Source: an uncultured Acetatifactor sp.
Lineage (GTDB): Bacteria > Bacillota > Clostridia > Lachnospirales > Lachnospiraceae
Direction of reading: 5' to 3'
DNA length: 64,000 nucleotides
Assembly (NCBI GenBank): GCA_910577235.1
Contig: CAJTMX010000021.1
Location: 5,042 to 69,041, forward strand
Shown here: one piece after another, positions 1 to 7,820 of the stretch
Layout: every line of letters begins with the position of its first letter
How positions within the stretch are numbered: the stretch's first letter is position 1
Notes under the pieces: generated by a model
What the model was told of the DNA's origin: nothing
The model's input: the letters and a program-made list of their open reading frames with translations, nothing else
Databases searched by the model: none
Made by a program: the position numbers and the translations under genes

Positions 1-20
1 ACCCCTGTTACAATATATAC

Positions 21-479
21 TCAGTCCCCGTTATCCCGGACCAGCAATTTCGCCAATGTGGCCTTATCCCATGTATTCAGCCGAAAGACCAGCTCCAGGC
101 GCTGGGTCTCTCCCGGCCTGGCCAAACTGCCATATGGCAATATATACTCTCCCGCCGCCTCCAGGCGGATTTGCTGTCCCTGCACGGAAAAACGCGGGGG
201 CTGCGGCTGTATCCACAGATATTGTTCCCTGTCCCATAGCAGTGTCAGTTCCTGTAGATAATTCAGACGTTCTTGGGGCGTCCCCTCGTAATTACCGGCC
301 TTTATCAGCATGGACGCCATATCCTGTTCCAGCAGGCATCTGTCGTATTGCGCAAACAGCATAACAACCAGAAAAAGATATACGCCCAACACCGTGGGCA
401 GCACCAGCGCCGCCTCCACGGAAAAATATCCCTTTATTCTACCATGCCTTTTCATCGTTTCAGGCATTTCCCACGGCAA
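21..479 (-). CDS. TadE-like minor pseudopilin
   Basis: A 152-residue protein with a short basic N-terminus followed by a hydrophobic segment (about residues 18-42) that contains FSVEAALVLP. That prepilin-like motif with Glu after a small hydrophobic run is typical of TadE/TadF pseudopilins. The rest is a small soluble domain with no motif I recognise. It is the last complete gene of the Tad operon in this window, 30 nt after the prepilin peptidase, so cleavage by that enzyme is a reasonable inference. The first codon of the longest frame is TTG with GGGAG close upstream; ATG codons at 467 and 455 are alternatives. The operon probably continues past the left edge. Confidence 0.75.
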   Translation of the reverse strand: MPWEMPETMKRHGRIKGYFSVEAALVLPTVLGVYLFLVVMLFAQYDRCLLEQDMASMLIKAGNYEGTPQERLNYLQELTLLWDREQYLWIQPQPPRFSVQGQQIRLEAAGEYILPYGSLARPGETQRLELVFRLNTWDKATLAKLLVRDNGD

Positions 480-509
480 ATCTCCCGCAGTATTGCCTCC
501 TCACCTCCT

Positions 510-950
510 TCATATCCCAAGCAGCAACGCGGCCACCGTGCCTGCCCATAAAAACGGCACAAACGCGATACGGGTATTTCTATCGGCCCTCTTTAATAAA
601 AGCAGCGCCACGCTGATCAAAAATATACCCATGAGAGCAATGCCGAAAGCCAGCAAACAATCCGTTGGCCCCAGACAATTGCCCAAAAGGATCAGTTCCC
701 ATCCGTCTCCCCTGCCAATCTGCTCTCCTGTTATCTTAGCCAGCACCAATGCAATGGTCCCGGGCACAAGGGCAATGCCAAGCTCCCCCCAAGATGCCGC
801 TCCCAGCATTCCTCTTGCGAGAGCTCCTACGCAGGAGATCACCACTCCAACCGCCAGCGACCGCCCCGGAATATATTGGCTTTTTATATCAAATATACTG
901 TGCCAGGCCAGCAGCACGGTCACACACAGATATCCGCCCCATCTCCACAT
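510..950 (-). CDS. Type IV prepilin peptidase (A24 family, TadV/CpaA-like)
   Basis: A 146-residue integral membrane protein, the usual size of the short TadV/CpaA peptidases that lack the N-methylation domain of PilD. Both catalytic aspartates are visible: Asp21 in WHSIFDIKSQ and Asp82 in the GRGD motif. These enzymes cleave class III prepilins and TadE/F pseudopilins at the membrane. It starts 4 nt after the TadE-like gene at 955-1905 and has GGAGG about 8 nt before the ATG, so translational coupling is likely. The presumed substrates, an Flp-type pilin and two TadE-like proteins, are encoded in the same operon. Confidence 0.88.
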   Translation of the reverse strand: MWRWGGYLCVTVLLAWHSIFDIKSQYIPGRSLAVGVVISCVGALARGMLGAASWGELGIALVPGTIALVLAKITGEQIGRGDGWELILLGNCLGPTDCLLAFGIALMGIFLISVALLLLKRADRNTRIAFVPFLWAGTVAALLLGI

Positions 951-954
951 GATG

Positions 955-1905
955 TCATTCCTCCTCGTTCAAATCTTCTGTCCGTTCCGGGAATCCACAG
1001 CGGCCGCAGGGACGGTAGGGCATATTTTCCTGCCATTCTATCACACGAATCCGGCGCAACAGCGCCGGGCAGTCTCTGACCGTATGACTGCGGTCTCCCT
1101 CCCGGGTCAGATACAGCAGGTTTCCCACCGGCATATCCTCACAGCGGATGCAGGGACGGTACATTGATCCGCTCCCATTGCGCAGCATCCATACAGTTTC
1201 CGGTTCCGCCTCAAAGACACTGGGTTTCAAATAGGAACAGCCTCCACTGCCATGCCATACTTCTCCATTCTCGGTCACATATACATACAATTTCTTTTCG
1301 GTATGCTTTCCGACGGCATAACCGGTCCAGGCCCTTCCATAATATCTGCTGCACATGCGAAAATAGGGAAAGGGAAAGCAGGTGATCTTCGGACACACTT
1401 GATAGGTTAAGACAATATCAATGCACTCGTCTTCCTCCAGATATTCGGATGACAGATATGTCAGTCCTCGGCTACCATGGGTCAGAGGAGATTCATTCAG
1501 ATATTCTTTACCCAATATCTGCTGTATTCTTCCGTTGACATACAGATAAGATACCGCCAGATCCGGAATATCCCCCGCTCCCTCCATTGTTCCTAAAAAG
1601 GTTAATTCCCGACCGGTCTGCCACAGCGCATACTCCAGTTTTCCATGCAGCCGCAACATCTCTATACAACTGCCCAGATGAAGAACGAAGAAGAGCAGCA
1701 GCGGTGCCACTATTGCGGCCTCCACCGTCATACTGCCCCTATGTTTCATCTTTTTGTGCACCAAACGGGAGATACGCGGGTATGTCCCCTCTATACATGG
1801 ACATACTGCAAATGCGCGTAATAGGAAGTTGTATAAGGGAAAGGGCATTATAAATATTATATAATATATAGTTACAAAAGGAGTTTCCATCCATAGAGAA
1901 GACAT
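955..1905 (-). CDS. TadE-like protein with two C-terminal zinc-module-like repeats
   Basis: A 316-residue protein. A TadE-like prepilin segment (SMTVEAAIVAPLLLFFV) begins near residue 57, preceded by an unusual 50-residue hydrophobic and basic leader. The C-terminal 110 residues hold two diverged copies of a module of the form (Y)xT..G...H....C..L ... YRPCxRC: one ends in MYRPCIRC, the other in MPYRPCGRC. This spacing resembles the small Ada-like zinc-binding module of many secreted proteins. The start at 1905 is supported by GGGAGG 9 nt upstream; an internal ATG at 1749 would give a conventional TadE length but lacks a clear ribosome site. The role in pilus assembly is inferred from the operon. 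Confidence 0.72.
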   Translation of the reverse strand: MSSLWMETPFVTIYYIIFIMPFPLYNFLLRAFAVCPCIEGTYPRISRLVHKKMKHRGSMTVEAAIVAPLLLFFVLHLGSCIEMLRLHGKLEYALWQTGRELTFLGTMEGAGDIPDLAVSYLYVNGRIQQILGKEYLNESPLTHGSRGLTYLSSEYLEEDECIDIVLTYQVCPKITCFPFPYFRMCSRYYGRAWTGYAVGKHTEKKLYVYVTENGEVWHGSGGCSYLKPSVFEAEPETVWMLRNGSGSMYRPCIRCEDMPVGNLLYLTREGDRSHTVRDCPALLRRIRVIEWQENMPYRPCGRCGFPERTEDLNEEE

Positions 1906-1939
1906 ATCCGCTCACCTCCCGCTTGTGTAAATTAATAGA

Positions 1940-2022
1940 CTATTGCAAACCCCGTTTCAAGAGACAGAGCCCGTTTTGTCTATTTTGACCGGCTCCGTCA
2001 CCAGGGAAAAGCTTCACAATCA
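1940..2022. repeat. Dispersed palindromic repeat, degenerate copy
   Basis: This stretch in the gap between the DUF5702 gene and the TadE-like gene shares the blocks AAACCCCGTTTCAAGA and CTCCGTCACC with the copy at 4091-4224. Its ends (CTATTGCAAAC and TTCACAATCA) look like eroded versions of that family's termini. It is shorter than the other copy and probably decayed. Confidence 0.55.
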
Positions 2023-2033
2023 CCCAGTGTACA

Positions 2034-3479
2034 TTAATATAGTTTCTCTCTTTTGATCGTAAAACGGTATCCGTAGCCGGACCGGACAGTGGCCTCCGCT
2101 TCCAGCCCGTCGATACAGCCATCCATACGAAAACAGCCGTTTCCGGGAGTTTCACGAATATCCATCTCTACCAGATCCATAAAGCGCATAGTCAGCACGT
2201 CCGGCGATTCTACATACAGCAATATGCGCAGATAGTCCTCATAGGACAATCCCTGGCCCATCCCGCTCCGGACCTCCACGGCCCCATTCCATATATTGTC
2301 CAGTGAATAATGCCAGTCAGAGTCCTCTTTAAGCAGCTCCACCCTACCTCCCGCAAGCAGCGATTTAACGTCATACAGACTTTCCAGATAGGCCCAGGTC
2401 AGAATCAGCGCCGTCTCAAATACCGGCTGCAGTTCCGGCAGCGCTACGGCGGCGGCCAAGACCGATGCCAGCGCCTGTATCTCCGCTCTTTTCGTCTCAC
2501 AGCCAAGCAGGTATATCACATTGGCAGCCTCCCGGATACCGCAGAGCAGATTGGCCGTCTGGCGCAGATTATCTATGTCGTTTCCCCTGCCACACAGCAG
2601 ATATTCCACCTGATATTGCAGCAGGCTGTCCTCCAGGGGCGCGCCGTATCTGCCTGCATAGTCCAGAAAATATTCCAGCAAGAGCACATTGTCCACAAGT
2701 CCCAGCGGTTCCCTCCGCGAATAACTGCCCTGATTTACCACACCCCGGGCAATCCGCCCGCTGATATATTGGCTGGGATCGACAGTGATTTCCGACAGTC
2801 GGGAAATGTCATCCACCACCCACTTAAGGATTCCGGTTTTTCGCATTTCCCGCGCTGTCTCCGTGGGATCGGTAATCTCGATTTTATCCCATGTTTCCTC
2901 TCCGATCTGTTTTTCCATATCCTGATATCGCCGCAATTCCCGGCTTGTCTGATCCATCTGCTCCTCAAGGTTATTATCCAAAAGTCCGTATCCCTCTACA
3001 GTCTCCATCCATTCCAGCAAATCTTCCGCTATGTCCAGCCCCAGGCGATTCATCATGCACTGTGCCGCCCGCAGTTGAAACACCCGCCCGCCGTCGTCCG
3101 TAGCCAGAGAAACTTTCATCACCCTGACGTCCTCCAGCTCCATCCCCAGCAGGTCGCGATATAGAAAGGGCAGCGGCGCATCGTCCCCGCCAGATAGATT
3201 GCGTACCAGATATTTCTCCAGATGCTGCTGGGTATTATAATAGGAGGGAGTATCCGTACCGTAAGAAGTGTCGATCATGAGAAGTCCGTAACGCTGCAAC
3301 AATACTCTGTGATACTCCGCCAACACACTGTCCATCCCGATATCCATCACACACTCGGTCTCAAACGCTATCGTGTGCCTGCGCACTCCCTCGATCAATG
3401 TAAGGCACAGGGAGAGCATTACCGTCAAAGTAAGCGTCACGTAAACCGTCAGATAACCCGAAGAATTTTGAGATTTCAT
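2034..3479 (-). CDS. DUF5702-type Tad-locus membrane-anchored protein
   Basis: A 481-residue protein with one N-terminal hydrophobic segment (SSGYLTVYVTLTLTVMLSL) followed by a long, mostly extracytoplasmic domain. Length, N-terminal pattern and position next to a Flp-like pilin match the DUF5702 family of Firmicutes Tad loci; its function is unknown and I see no catalytic motif. The longest frame starts at 3590 inside the pilin gene. I chose the ATG at 3479 because GAGGA lies about 10 nt upstream and the new start is 10 nt after the pilin stop. It is probably a structural or assembly component exposed outside the membrane. Confidence 0.72.
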   Translation of the reverse strand: MKSQNSSGYLTVYVTLTLTVMLSLCLTLIEGVRRHTIAFETECVMDIGMDSVLAEYHRVLLQRYGLLMIDTSYGTDTPSYYNTQQHLEKYLVRNLSGGDDAPLPFLYRDLLGMELEDVRVMKVSLATDDGGRVFQLRAAQCMMNRLGLDIAEDLLEWMETVEGYGLLDNNLEEQMDQTSRELRRYQDMEKQIGEETWDKIEITDPTETAREMRKTGILKWVVDDISRLSEITVDPSQYISGRIARGVVNQGSYSRREPLGLVDNVLLLEYFLDYAGRYGAPLEDSLLQYQVEYLLCGRGNDIDNLRQTANLLCGIREAANVIYLLGCETKRAEIQALASVLAAAVALPELQPVFETALILTWAYLESLYDVKSLLAGGRVELLKEDSDWHYSLDNIWNGAVEVRSGMGQGLSYEDYLRILLYVESPDVLTMRFMDLVEMDIRETPGNGCFRMDGCIDGLEAEATVRSGYGYRFTIKREKLY

Positions 3480-3489
3480 AGACATGTCC

Positions 3490-3705
3490 TCAGACTTTAT
3501 TGACCTGTTTGGTGATCTTGGAGAAAATGGATTCCACCAGATCCGTGATCTGGGATTTAAATATAATAACGATTCCCACCAGGACAACAATGATCAGTAT
3601 GACCTCCACCGTCCCCATTCCGGCATTATCCTCCGCCGCAAAATATTTCCATCCGATCAGTTTTTCATCCATCCAGTCTCTTGCTCTTCTCCATGTTTTT
3701 CTCAT
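3490..3705 (-). CDS. Flp1-like pilin subunit
   Basis: A 71-residue protein with a charged N-terminus, a short stretch containing GMGTVEVILIIVVLVGIVIIF, and an amphipathic tail. The Glu in the TVE motif before the hydrophobic helix fits class III Flp prepilins processed by the peptidase encoded downstream. It is expected to be the major subunit of the pilus. It is separated from the upstream tadC gene by about 680 bp of structured repeats, so its expression could be set apart from the assembly genes. The start ATG is preceded by a GGAGAAAA ribosome site. Confidence 0.85.
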   Translation of the reverse strand: MRKTWRRARDWMDEKLIGWKYFAAEDNAGMGTVEVILIIVVLVGIVIIFKSQITDLVESIFSKITKQVNKV

Positions 3706-3737
3706 TATTTTTCTCCTTTTTTCTTATATTTTCCTAG

Positions 3738-3975
3738 GCAATTGCCAAACTGTTATTTTGCCAGTACCGAGTTGTGCGTATTGTATATTCCATAAGTAGG
3801 CATGGCGCAAAGCAGTTGCGCCGCGAACCGTCGGTACCGAGGTTGCTAGCAACCTCCGATGCCGTATTTTGGCATCTTACGTACCGCTACGGTGAGAACG
3901 GAGCGAAAGCGTGCCTACGCCTAAGTATACAATGTGCACAATGACACGCGTATAGCAACTGAGTTTCGCAATTGA
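3738..3975. repeat. Large imperfect palindromic repeat, copy 1 of a long type
   Basis: About 238 bp bounded by GGCAATTGCC on the left and TTTCGCAATTG on the right. The outer arms, around TATTGTATATTCCATAAG and CTAAGTATACAATGTGCAC, are imperfect inverted repeats. The centre holds nested stems, including an 18-bp perfect palindrome at 3839-3856 and ATGCC/GGCAT. It is clearly homologous to the copy at 33119-33309, with a different central hairpin. It has no coding potential that I can see and lies within the tad operon. Confidence 0.75.
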
Positions 3976-3993
3976 CTATATATTTTCCTGTTG

Positions 3994-4084
3994 GGATTAA
4001 GGTGTCGAGAGTGCTTTTGTACTCATTTTGTGGGAATAATTGCACAAATAATTTAAGCCAGATAGACTTTTGACACCCTAATCC
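3994..4084. repeat. Short MITE-like element with 13-bp terminal inverted repeats
   Basis: A 91-bp segment begins with GGATTAAGGTGTC and ends with GACACCCTAATCC; the ends are inverted repeats with one mismatch. It sits between two other repeat elements. The size and ends suggest a miniature mobile element or a long hairpin. No coding capacity is visible. Confidence 0.55.
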
Positions 4085-4090
4085 TGTCGG

Positions 4091-4224
4091 GCAATTGCGA
4101 AACCCCGTTTCAAGATACAGGGGATGGGTAAAATAGGCGGATTGTCACTGCATCGGAATCTGTTTTTCCTATTTATGATCTTTATGATCAGCTCCGTCAC
4201 CCGGGAGGGCGTTCCGCAATTGCC
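4091..4224. repeat. CAATTGCGAAA-bounded palindromic repeat
   Basis: About 134 bp running from GCAATTGCGAAACC to TTCCGCAATTGCC, so its ends are inverted. The interior shares GTTTCAAGA and CTCCGTCACC with the degenerate copy at 1940-2022. It lies downstream of tadC in the stacked repeat region. Confidence 0.65.
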
Positions 4225-4250
4225 TGGATATTTTTCTGTGATATTTTGTT

Positions 4251-4380
4251 GCAATTTTTAGCTATTTGTACATATTGTATATTCCCAATGGAGTCTATGT
4301 ACAACATAGTCGCACCGGAAAGAGGTCGGTGCCGGAAGGCTGGCGCAGTCAGCGTATCCCGCAAACGCATGTGCCATATA
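4251..4380. repeat. Partial copy of the long palindromic repeat
   Basis: The block around CTATTTGTACATATTGTATA resembles the left arm of the copy at 33119-33309. It is followed by a diverged interior with CACCGG and CCGGTG pairings, and runs up to the tadC stop codon. With the three units before it, it fills the 679-bp interval 3706-4384; I see no gene there. Confidence 0.45.
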
Positions 4381-4384
4381 ATAT

Positions 4385-5803
4385 CTATAGTCCAAAACTC
4401 CGAAATGCCGGGACCATGACCAACACCATCACAATGGCCATCATCATTACCATAGGTGCCAGCAGACCCGTGCCGGCCTCCTCCCCTTTCTTCCTGTGAA
4501 GATTCAGTTCCTCCTGTAAAGCCCGCTCCCCTTCCTCCCGCAGTCGGACCAACAGCGCCGCGTTTCCCTTTTTCAGATTCTGTATCAGCATGGCACTGAG
4601 TCTTGCGCAGTCCTGCAGTCCGGTACGGGCGGCCCACATCTCATAGGCCCGGCTCTCGGAAATCCCCGCCTGTAAGCGGTTGCATGCAAAGAGCATCTCC
4701 TGGTACAGGGGCTGGTATTCCTCTTTTTCTCCGCCGCAATGATCCTGCGCAATCTTTTGAAATGCTCCCCGGATCGTCATGCCCGCTCCCAGATACAGAA
4801 TAAATTTGTTCAACACTACGGGATAATTTTCTTTCATGCGTTCCCGCCTTTTCAGCACCTGCTTATGCAAATCCCTATCTTGAAGAACAAATACCGCAGC
4901 CGCCGTAGCCAGCGTCATCAACATCAATACCGGGCCATGATCCTCTCTGACTTCCCGCCAGGACAGATCGCTTTCTCCCAGGCTGTCCGGCAGGAGTATT
5001 CTGTCCTGATCGGCGTATTTCTGCTGGGCCAGGCCGTAGGCGTCCAAAACCCGCGCGGCCAACCGTTCAGTCCCTTTCAAGGTTTGTGGAATCACACATA
5101 CATCCAATTCCTCCTGACGGCAGAAGTCCAGATACCGGCTTTCCACCGTCAGTCTCACCTGCACAGGTATCTGAAGCGCATGGATCGTCCCGTTTCTTCC
5201 CAGCACCTCATAATTGCTGCTTTTCCAAGATACCTCAAAGGGAAATCCCTCCAACTCTTCCGCCGGTTCCAGCGGCAGGGACACCTCCTGCCAGGAGGGA
5301 TTGTCCGCCAATGTCCGCTTTTTCCATTGCTCCCAGAATTCCTCATAGGATTCCTCCAGTTCCTTCTCATTGGCTCTTCGCTCCGGCACCTCCACCAGAA
5401 TAGTGCACGGGTCCTCCCCCTCCGTCTGGACCATCAGCTTTACCTGTCTCGCCCCCTCTCCCCTCGCCGGACGTAGCAATTCCCCATTATCGGTCAGGCT
5501 GCTCTCCATATCCGCGCCCAGGCGCGCCGACACTCCCAACAGGGTTCCCACACTGAGCACCGCCAGCAACAGCCGTATCTTTTTTCTATAGTATTCCCCC
5601 TGTAAAAGCAGACCCGATTCACCGGGATACAGGCTTTCCAGATCTCTTTGCACAGGATGGGCATTCAATACGGGAATCCTGTATATACAGCCCTTTTTGT
5701 AAATATAGAGCGCCATTCTGTCCAAGGGTTTCCCCTCCTCATGCCGGGCCAGACAGGCCAGTATAATAAAGCCCGCCGCCACCATTGCTCCGATCATATA
5801 CAT
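4385..5803 (-). CDS. TadC-like inner membrane platform protein with large insertion
   Basis: A 472-residue protein. The C-terminal third (about 310-472) is a type II secretion F / TadC-like domain ending in a hydrophobic helix. Upstream are an N-terminal helix (1-19), a second helix (about 76-93), a long hydrophilic stretch (about 95-288) and a third helix (about 289-308). TadC proteins are usually near 300 residues, so the roughly 190-residue hydrophilic insertion, probably outside the membrane, is atypical. The gene begins 15 nt after tadB and is followed by the repeat array. With TadB it should form the platform that couples the TadA motor to pilin polymerisation. Confidence 0.78.
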   Translation of the reverse strand: MYMIGAMVAAGFIILACLARHEEGKPLDRMALYIYKKGCIYRIPVLNAHPVQRDLESLYPGESGLLLQGEYYRKKIRLLLAVLSVGTLLGVSARLGADMESSLTDNGELLRPARGEGARQVKLMVQTEGEDPCTILVEVPERRANEKELEESYEEFWEQWKKRTLADNPSWQEVSLPLEPAEELEGFPFEVSWKSSNYEVLGRNGTIHALQIPVQVRLTVESRYLDFCRQEELDVCVIPQTLKGTERLAARVLDAYGLAQQKYADQDRILLPDSLGESDLSWREVREDHGPVLMLMTLATAAAVFVLQDRDLHKQVLKRRERMKENYPVVLNKFILYLGAGMTIRGAFQKIAQDHCGGEKEEYQPLYQEMLFACNRLQAGISESRAYEMWAARTGLQDCARLSAMLIQNLKKGNAALLVRLREEGERALQEELNLHRKKGEEAGTGLLAPMVMMMAIVMVLVMVPAFRSFGL

Positions 5804-5818
5804 CTCACCGCCTCCTTG

Positions 5819-6631
5819 TCATTGCTCCGTATCTCCAAAAGTCTTTTCAAATATCAGCTCCGACAGAGCGTATGCCGCCAGGTAGATTCCCAGGCAGACC
5901 GTCATCAGCGCCACCCCCGCCGGGTTTCCATACAGCATGTCAAAATATCCGGGGTTGCCTGCCTCCACATACCAGACGATGAGAAAGGGCATAACGTTCA
6001 TCACCCGCTGTTCCAGTTTCCGGGCAGACAGCAGAGTTTCCATCTCCTCCTCCACCGCCAGCTTGCGGCTGATGGAACCGCTGGCCGCGTCCACCATGGC
6101 AGGGATACTTCCTCCGTTTCTCCTGGCTATACCGAATACCTCCGCAAACTCCCGCATCTCCTCCAGACCGCAGCGCCGTCCCATATCCGTCAGCAATGTC
6201 TCCAGCGTCAGATTGTTGGACAGCCCCTGTCGCAGCTGTTTCAGTTCCTGCTCCATATCACAGTCTTCTCCAAACATATTGCGAACGTCCGCCATGCTTT
6301 CCACAAACGCGTTTTCCACCGCATATCCCGCTCTCATGGAGGCTGCCACAGACTGGATGCACTCCTTGAACTGTACCAGCAGCTGACGGTTCCTGCAGCG
6401 GCGGCGGTGATGTCCGCATCTGCGCAGATACAGCCATCCCACCAGCGTCATAGGAGGCAATGCCCACACGCTACGGTAGAAAAATACCGCAAACAATACC
6501 GTTACCAGCAGAGCTTTGCCCAGATCCCGCAGATGTTGCGCCGGAGTAATACCTTCATAGAGCTTTGCTCTCCGTCTGCAATATCGGCTATATATGTGAC
6601 TGCAAACCCGCCGCCCTGAGCTTTTGATCAC
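5819..6631 (-). CDS. TadB-like type II secretion F-domain membrane protein
   Basis: A 270-residue polytopic membrane protein with N-terminal helices (about 37-70), a cytoplasmic helical F domain (about 85-225, with RAGYAVENAF and ARRNGGSIPAM) and C-terminal helices. That order is typical of TadB. Its start is a GTG lying 44 nt inside the end of tadA, with AAGGGGG about 10 nt upstream; no other start fits before the first helix. The overlap implies translational coupling rather than a frameshift. It would be the second platform protein of the Tad machine. Confidence 0.82.
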   Translation of the reverse strand: MIKSSGRRVCSHIYSRYCRRRAKLYEGITPAQHLRDLGKALLVTVLFAVFFYRSVWALPPMTLVGWLYLRRCGHHRRRCRNRQLLVQFKECIQSVAASMRAGYAVENAFVESMADVRNMFGEDCDMEQELKQLRQGLSNNLTLETLLTDMGRRCGLEEMREFAEVFGIARRNGGSIPAMVDAASGSISRKLAVEEEMETLLSARKLEQRVMNVMPFLIVWYVEAGNPGYFDMLYGNPAGVALMTVCLGIYLAAYALSELIFEKTFGDTEQ

Positions 6632-7820
6632 GGATCAAGTCCCCCTTTCTGACCAGAGTTCCCTGTACCCGCCCCTCCGGGCTTTCGCCCTGCTCCTCAA
6701 AACGGTACAGCGGATTTAACCGGATAACGGAGTCTTCACAGTCTATCATCTCGGATATCTCCAGGACTTTCCGGCTCCTGTCCCGAAGGCGCCCCAGGTG
6801 CACTATGATATCAATGCCGGACGCAATCTGTTTTCTGATGGCCGTCAGAGGAATATCTATCCCCATCAATATCATATTTTCCAGTCTGGACAGCATGTCC
6901 CGGGCACTGTTTGCGTGGCCCGTGGACATGGAACCGTCATGCCCGGTATTCAGACACTGCATCATATCCACTGCCTCGGCCCCACGCACCTCTCCCACGA
7001 CAATTCGGTCCGGCCTCATCCGCAGGCTGGCACGGATCAAATCCCTGACGGATATCTCCCTACAGCCTTCCACATTGCCGTTTCGCGTCTCCAGTCTCAC
7101 CAGATTCCGCAGGCCCTGCAGCTGCAGTTCCGCGCTGTCCTCAATGGTTACGACTCTCTCCCAATCGGGAATATAGCCCGACAATACATTGAGAAAAGTG
7201 GTTTTTCCGCTGCCGGTCCCGCCGCTGATAAAAATATTGTATCCGGCCTGCACCAGCAGCCTTAATAGCTCTGCCGCCTCCCGGGAGAGGGTTTCCCGGC
7301 GGATCAGTTCCTCCATGGTTATAGGCGTATCGGGAAAACGTCTGATAGTGACGATGGGGCCGTTTAAGGCTACGGGATTCATAACTATATTGACTCTGGC
7401 ACCGCCTGACAGTCTGGCGTCGACAATGGGAGATGCCTCGTTTACCGCTCTGTTGCAGCCCGCCACAATCTGCTGGATCACATCCTGGAGTTTCTCTTCC
7501 GACTCAAAGCGCATGTCCAGTTCCTGCAAGCGGCCTGTCCGTTCCACAAATATACTGTTGGGACCGTTTATCATGATTTCCGTGATCTCCGGGTCTTCCA
7601 CAAGGTTCTGAAGGATATCCAGTCTCCGCAGGGAACAGAACAGCTCCGTCCGCAGACGATGGCTCTCCCCCACAGGCAGCAGACGCAGTGAATCCTCCTT
7701 CAGCAAGACCTCATCAATGATCTCCATGACCTCACAGTCCGTCTGCTCTCTTCCATAATCCAACTGCTCCAACACTCTGCGACGCAGTTCCTGTTTCAGC
7801 TGCCCATACTCTCTCAGCAT
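6588..7820 (-). CDS. tadA: TadA/CpaF-type pilus assembly ATPase
   Basis: A 410-residue hexameric secretion ATPase of the CpaF/TadA family. Visible motifs are Walker A GGTGSGKTT at 200-208, the Asp box region TIEDSAEL (225-232), Walker B-like RIVVGEVRG (272-280) and the His box TGHDGSMSTGHANS (292-305). The N-terminal 120 residues form the usual helical region. It drives pilin extrusion through TadB and TadC. It overlaps the upstream CpaE-like gene by 7 nt and the downstream tadB by 44 nt, so the three genes form a tightly coupled transcript. Confidence 0.93.
   Translation of the reverse strand: MLREYGQLKQELRRRVLEQLDYGREQTDCEVMEIIDEVLLKEDSLRLLPVGESHRLRTELFCSLRRLDILQNLVEDPEITEIMINGPNSIFVERTGRLQELDMRFESEEKLQDVIQQIVAGCNRAVNEASPIVDARLSGGARVNIVMNPVALNGPIVTIRRFPDTPITMEELIRRETLSREAAELLRLLVQAGYNIFISGGTGSGKTTFLNVLSGYIPDWERVVTIEDSAELQLQGLRNLVRLETRNGNVEGCREISVRDLIRASLRMRPDRIVVGEVRGAEAVDMMQCLNTGHDGSMSTGHANSARDMLSRLENMILMGIDIPLTAIRKQIASGIDIIVHLGRLRDRSRKVLEISEMIDCEDSVIRLNPLYRFEEQGESPEGRVQGTLVRKGDLIRDQKLRAAGLQSHI

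Noticed and set aside
6588..6631. Possible frameshift joining tadA and tadB
   Set aside because: Both proteins are complete, and the GTG start of tadB has its own AAGGGGG site, so this is an ordinary coupled overlap.
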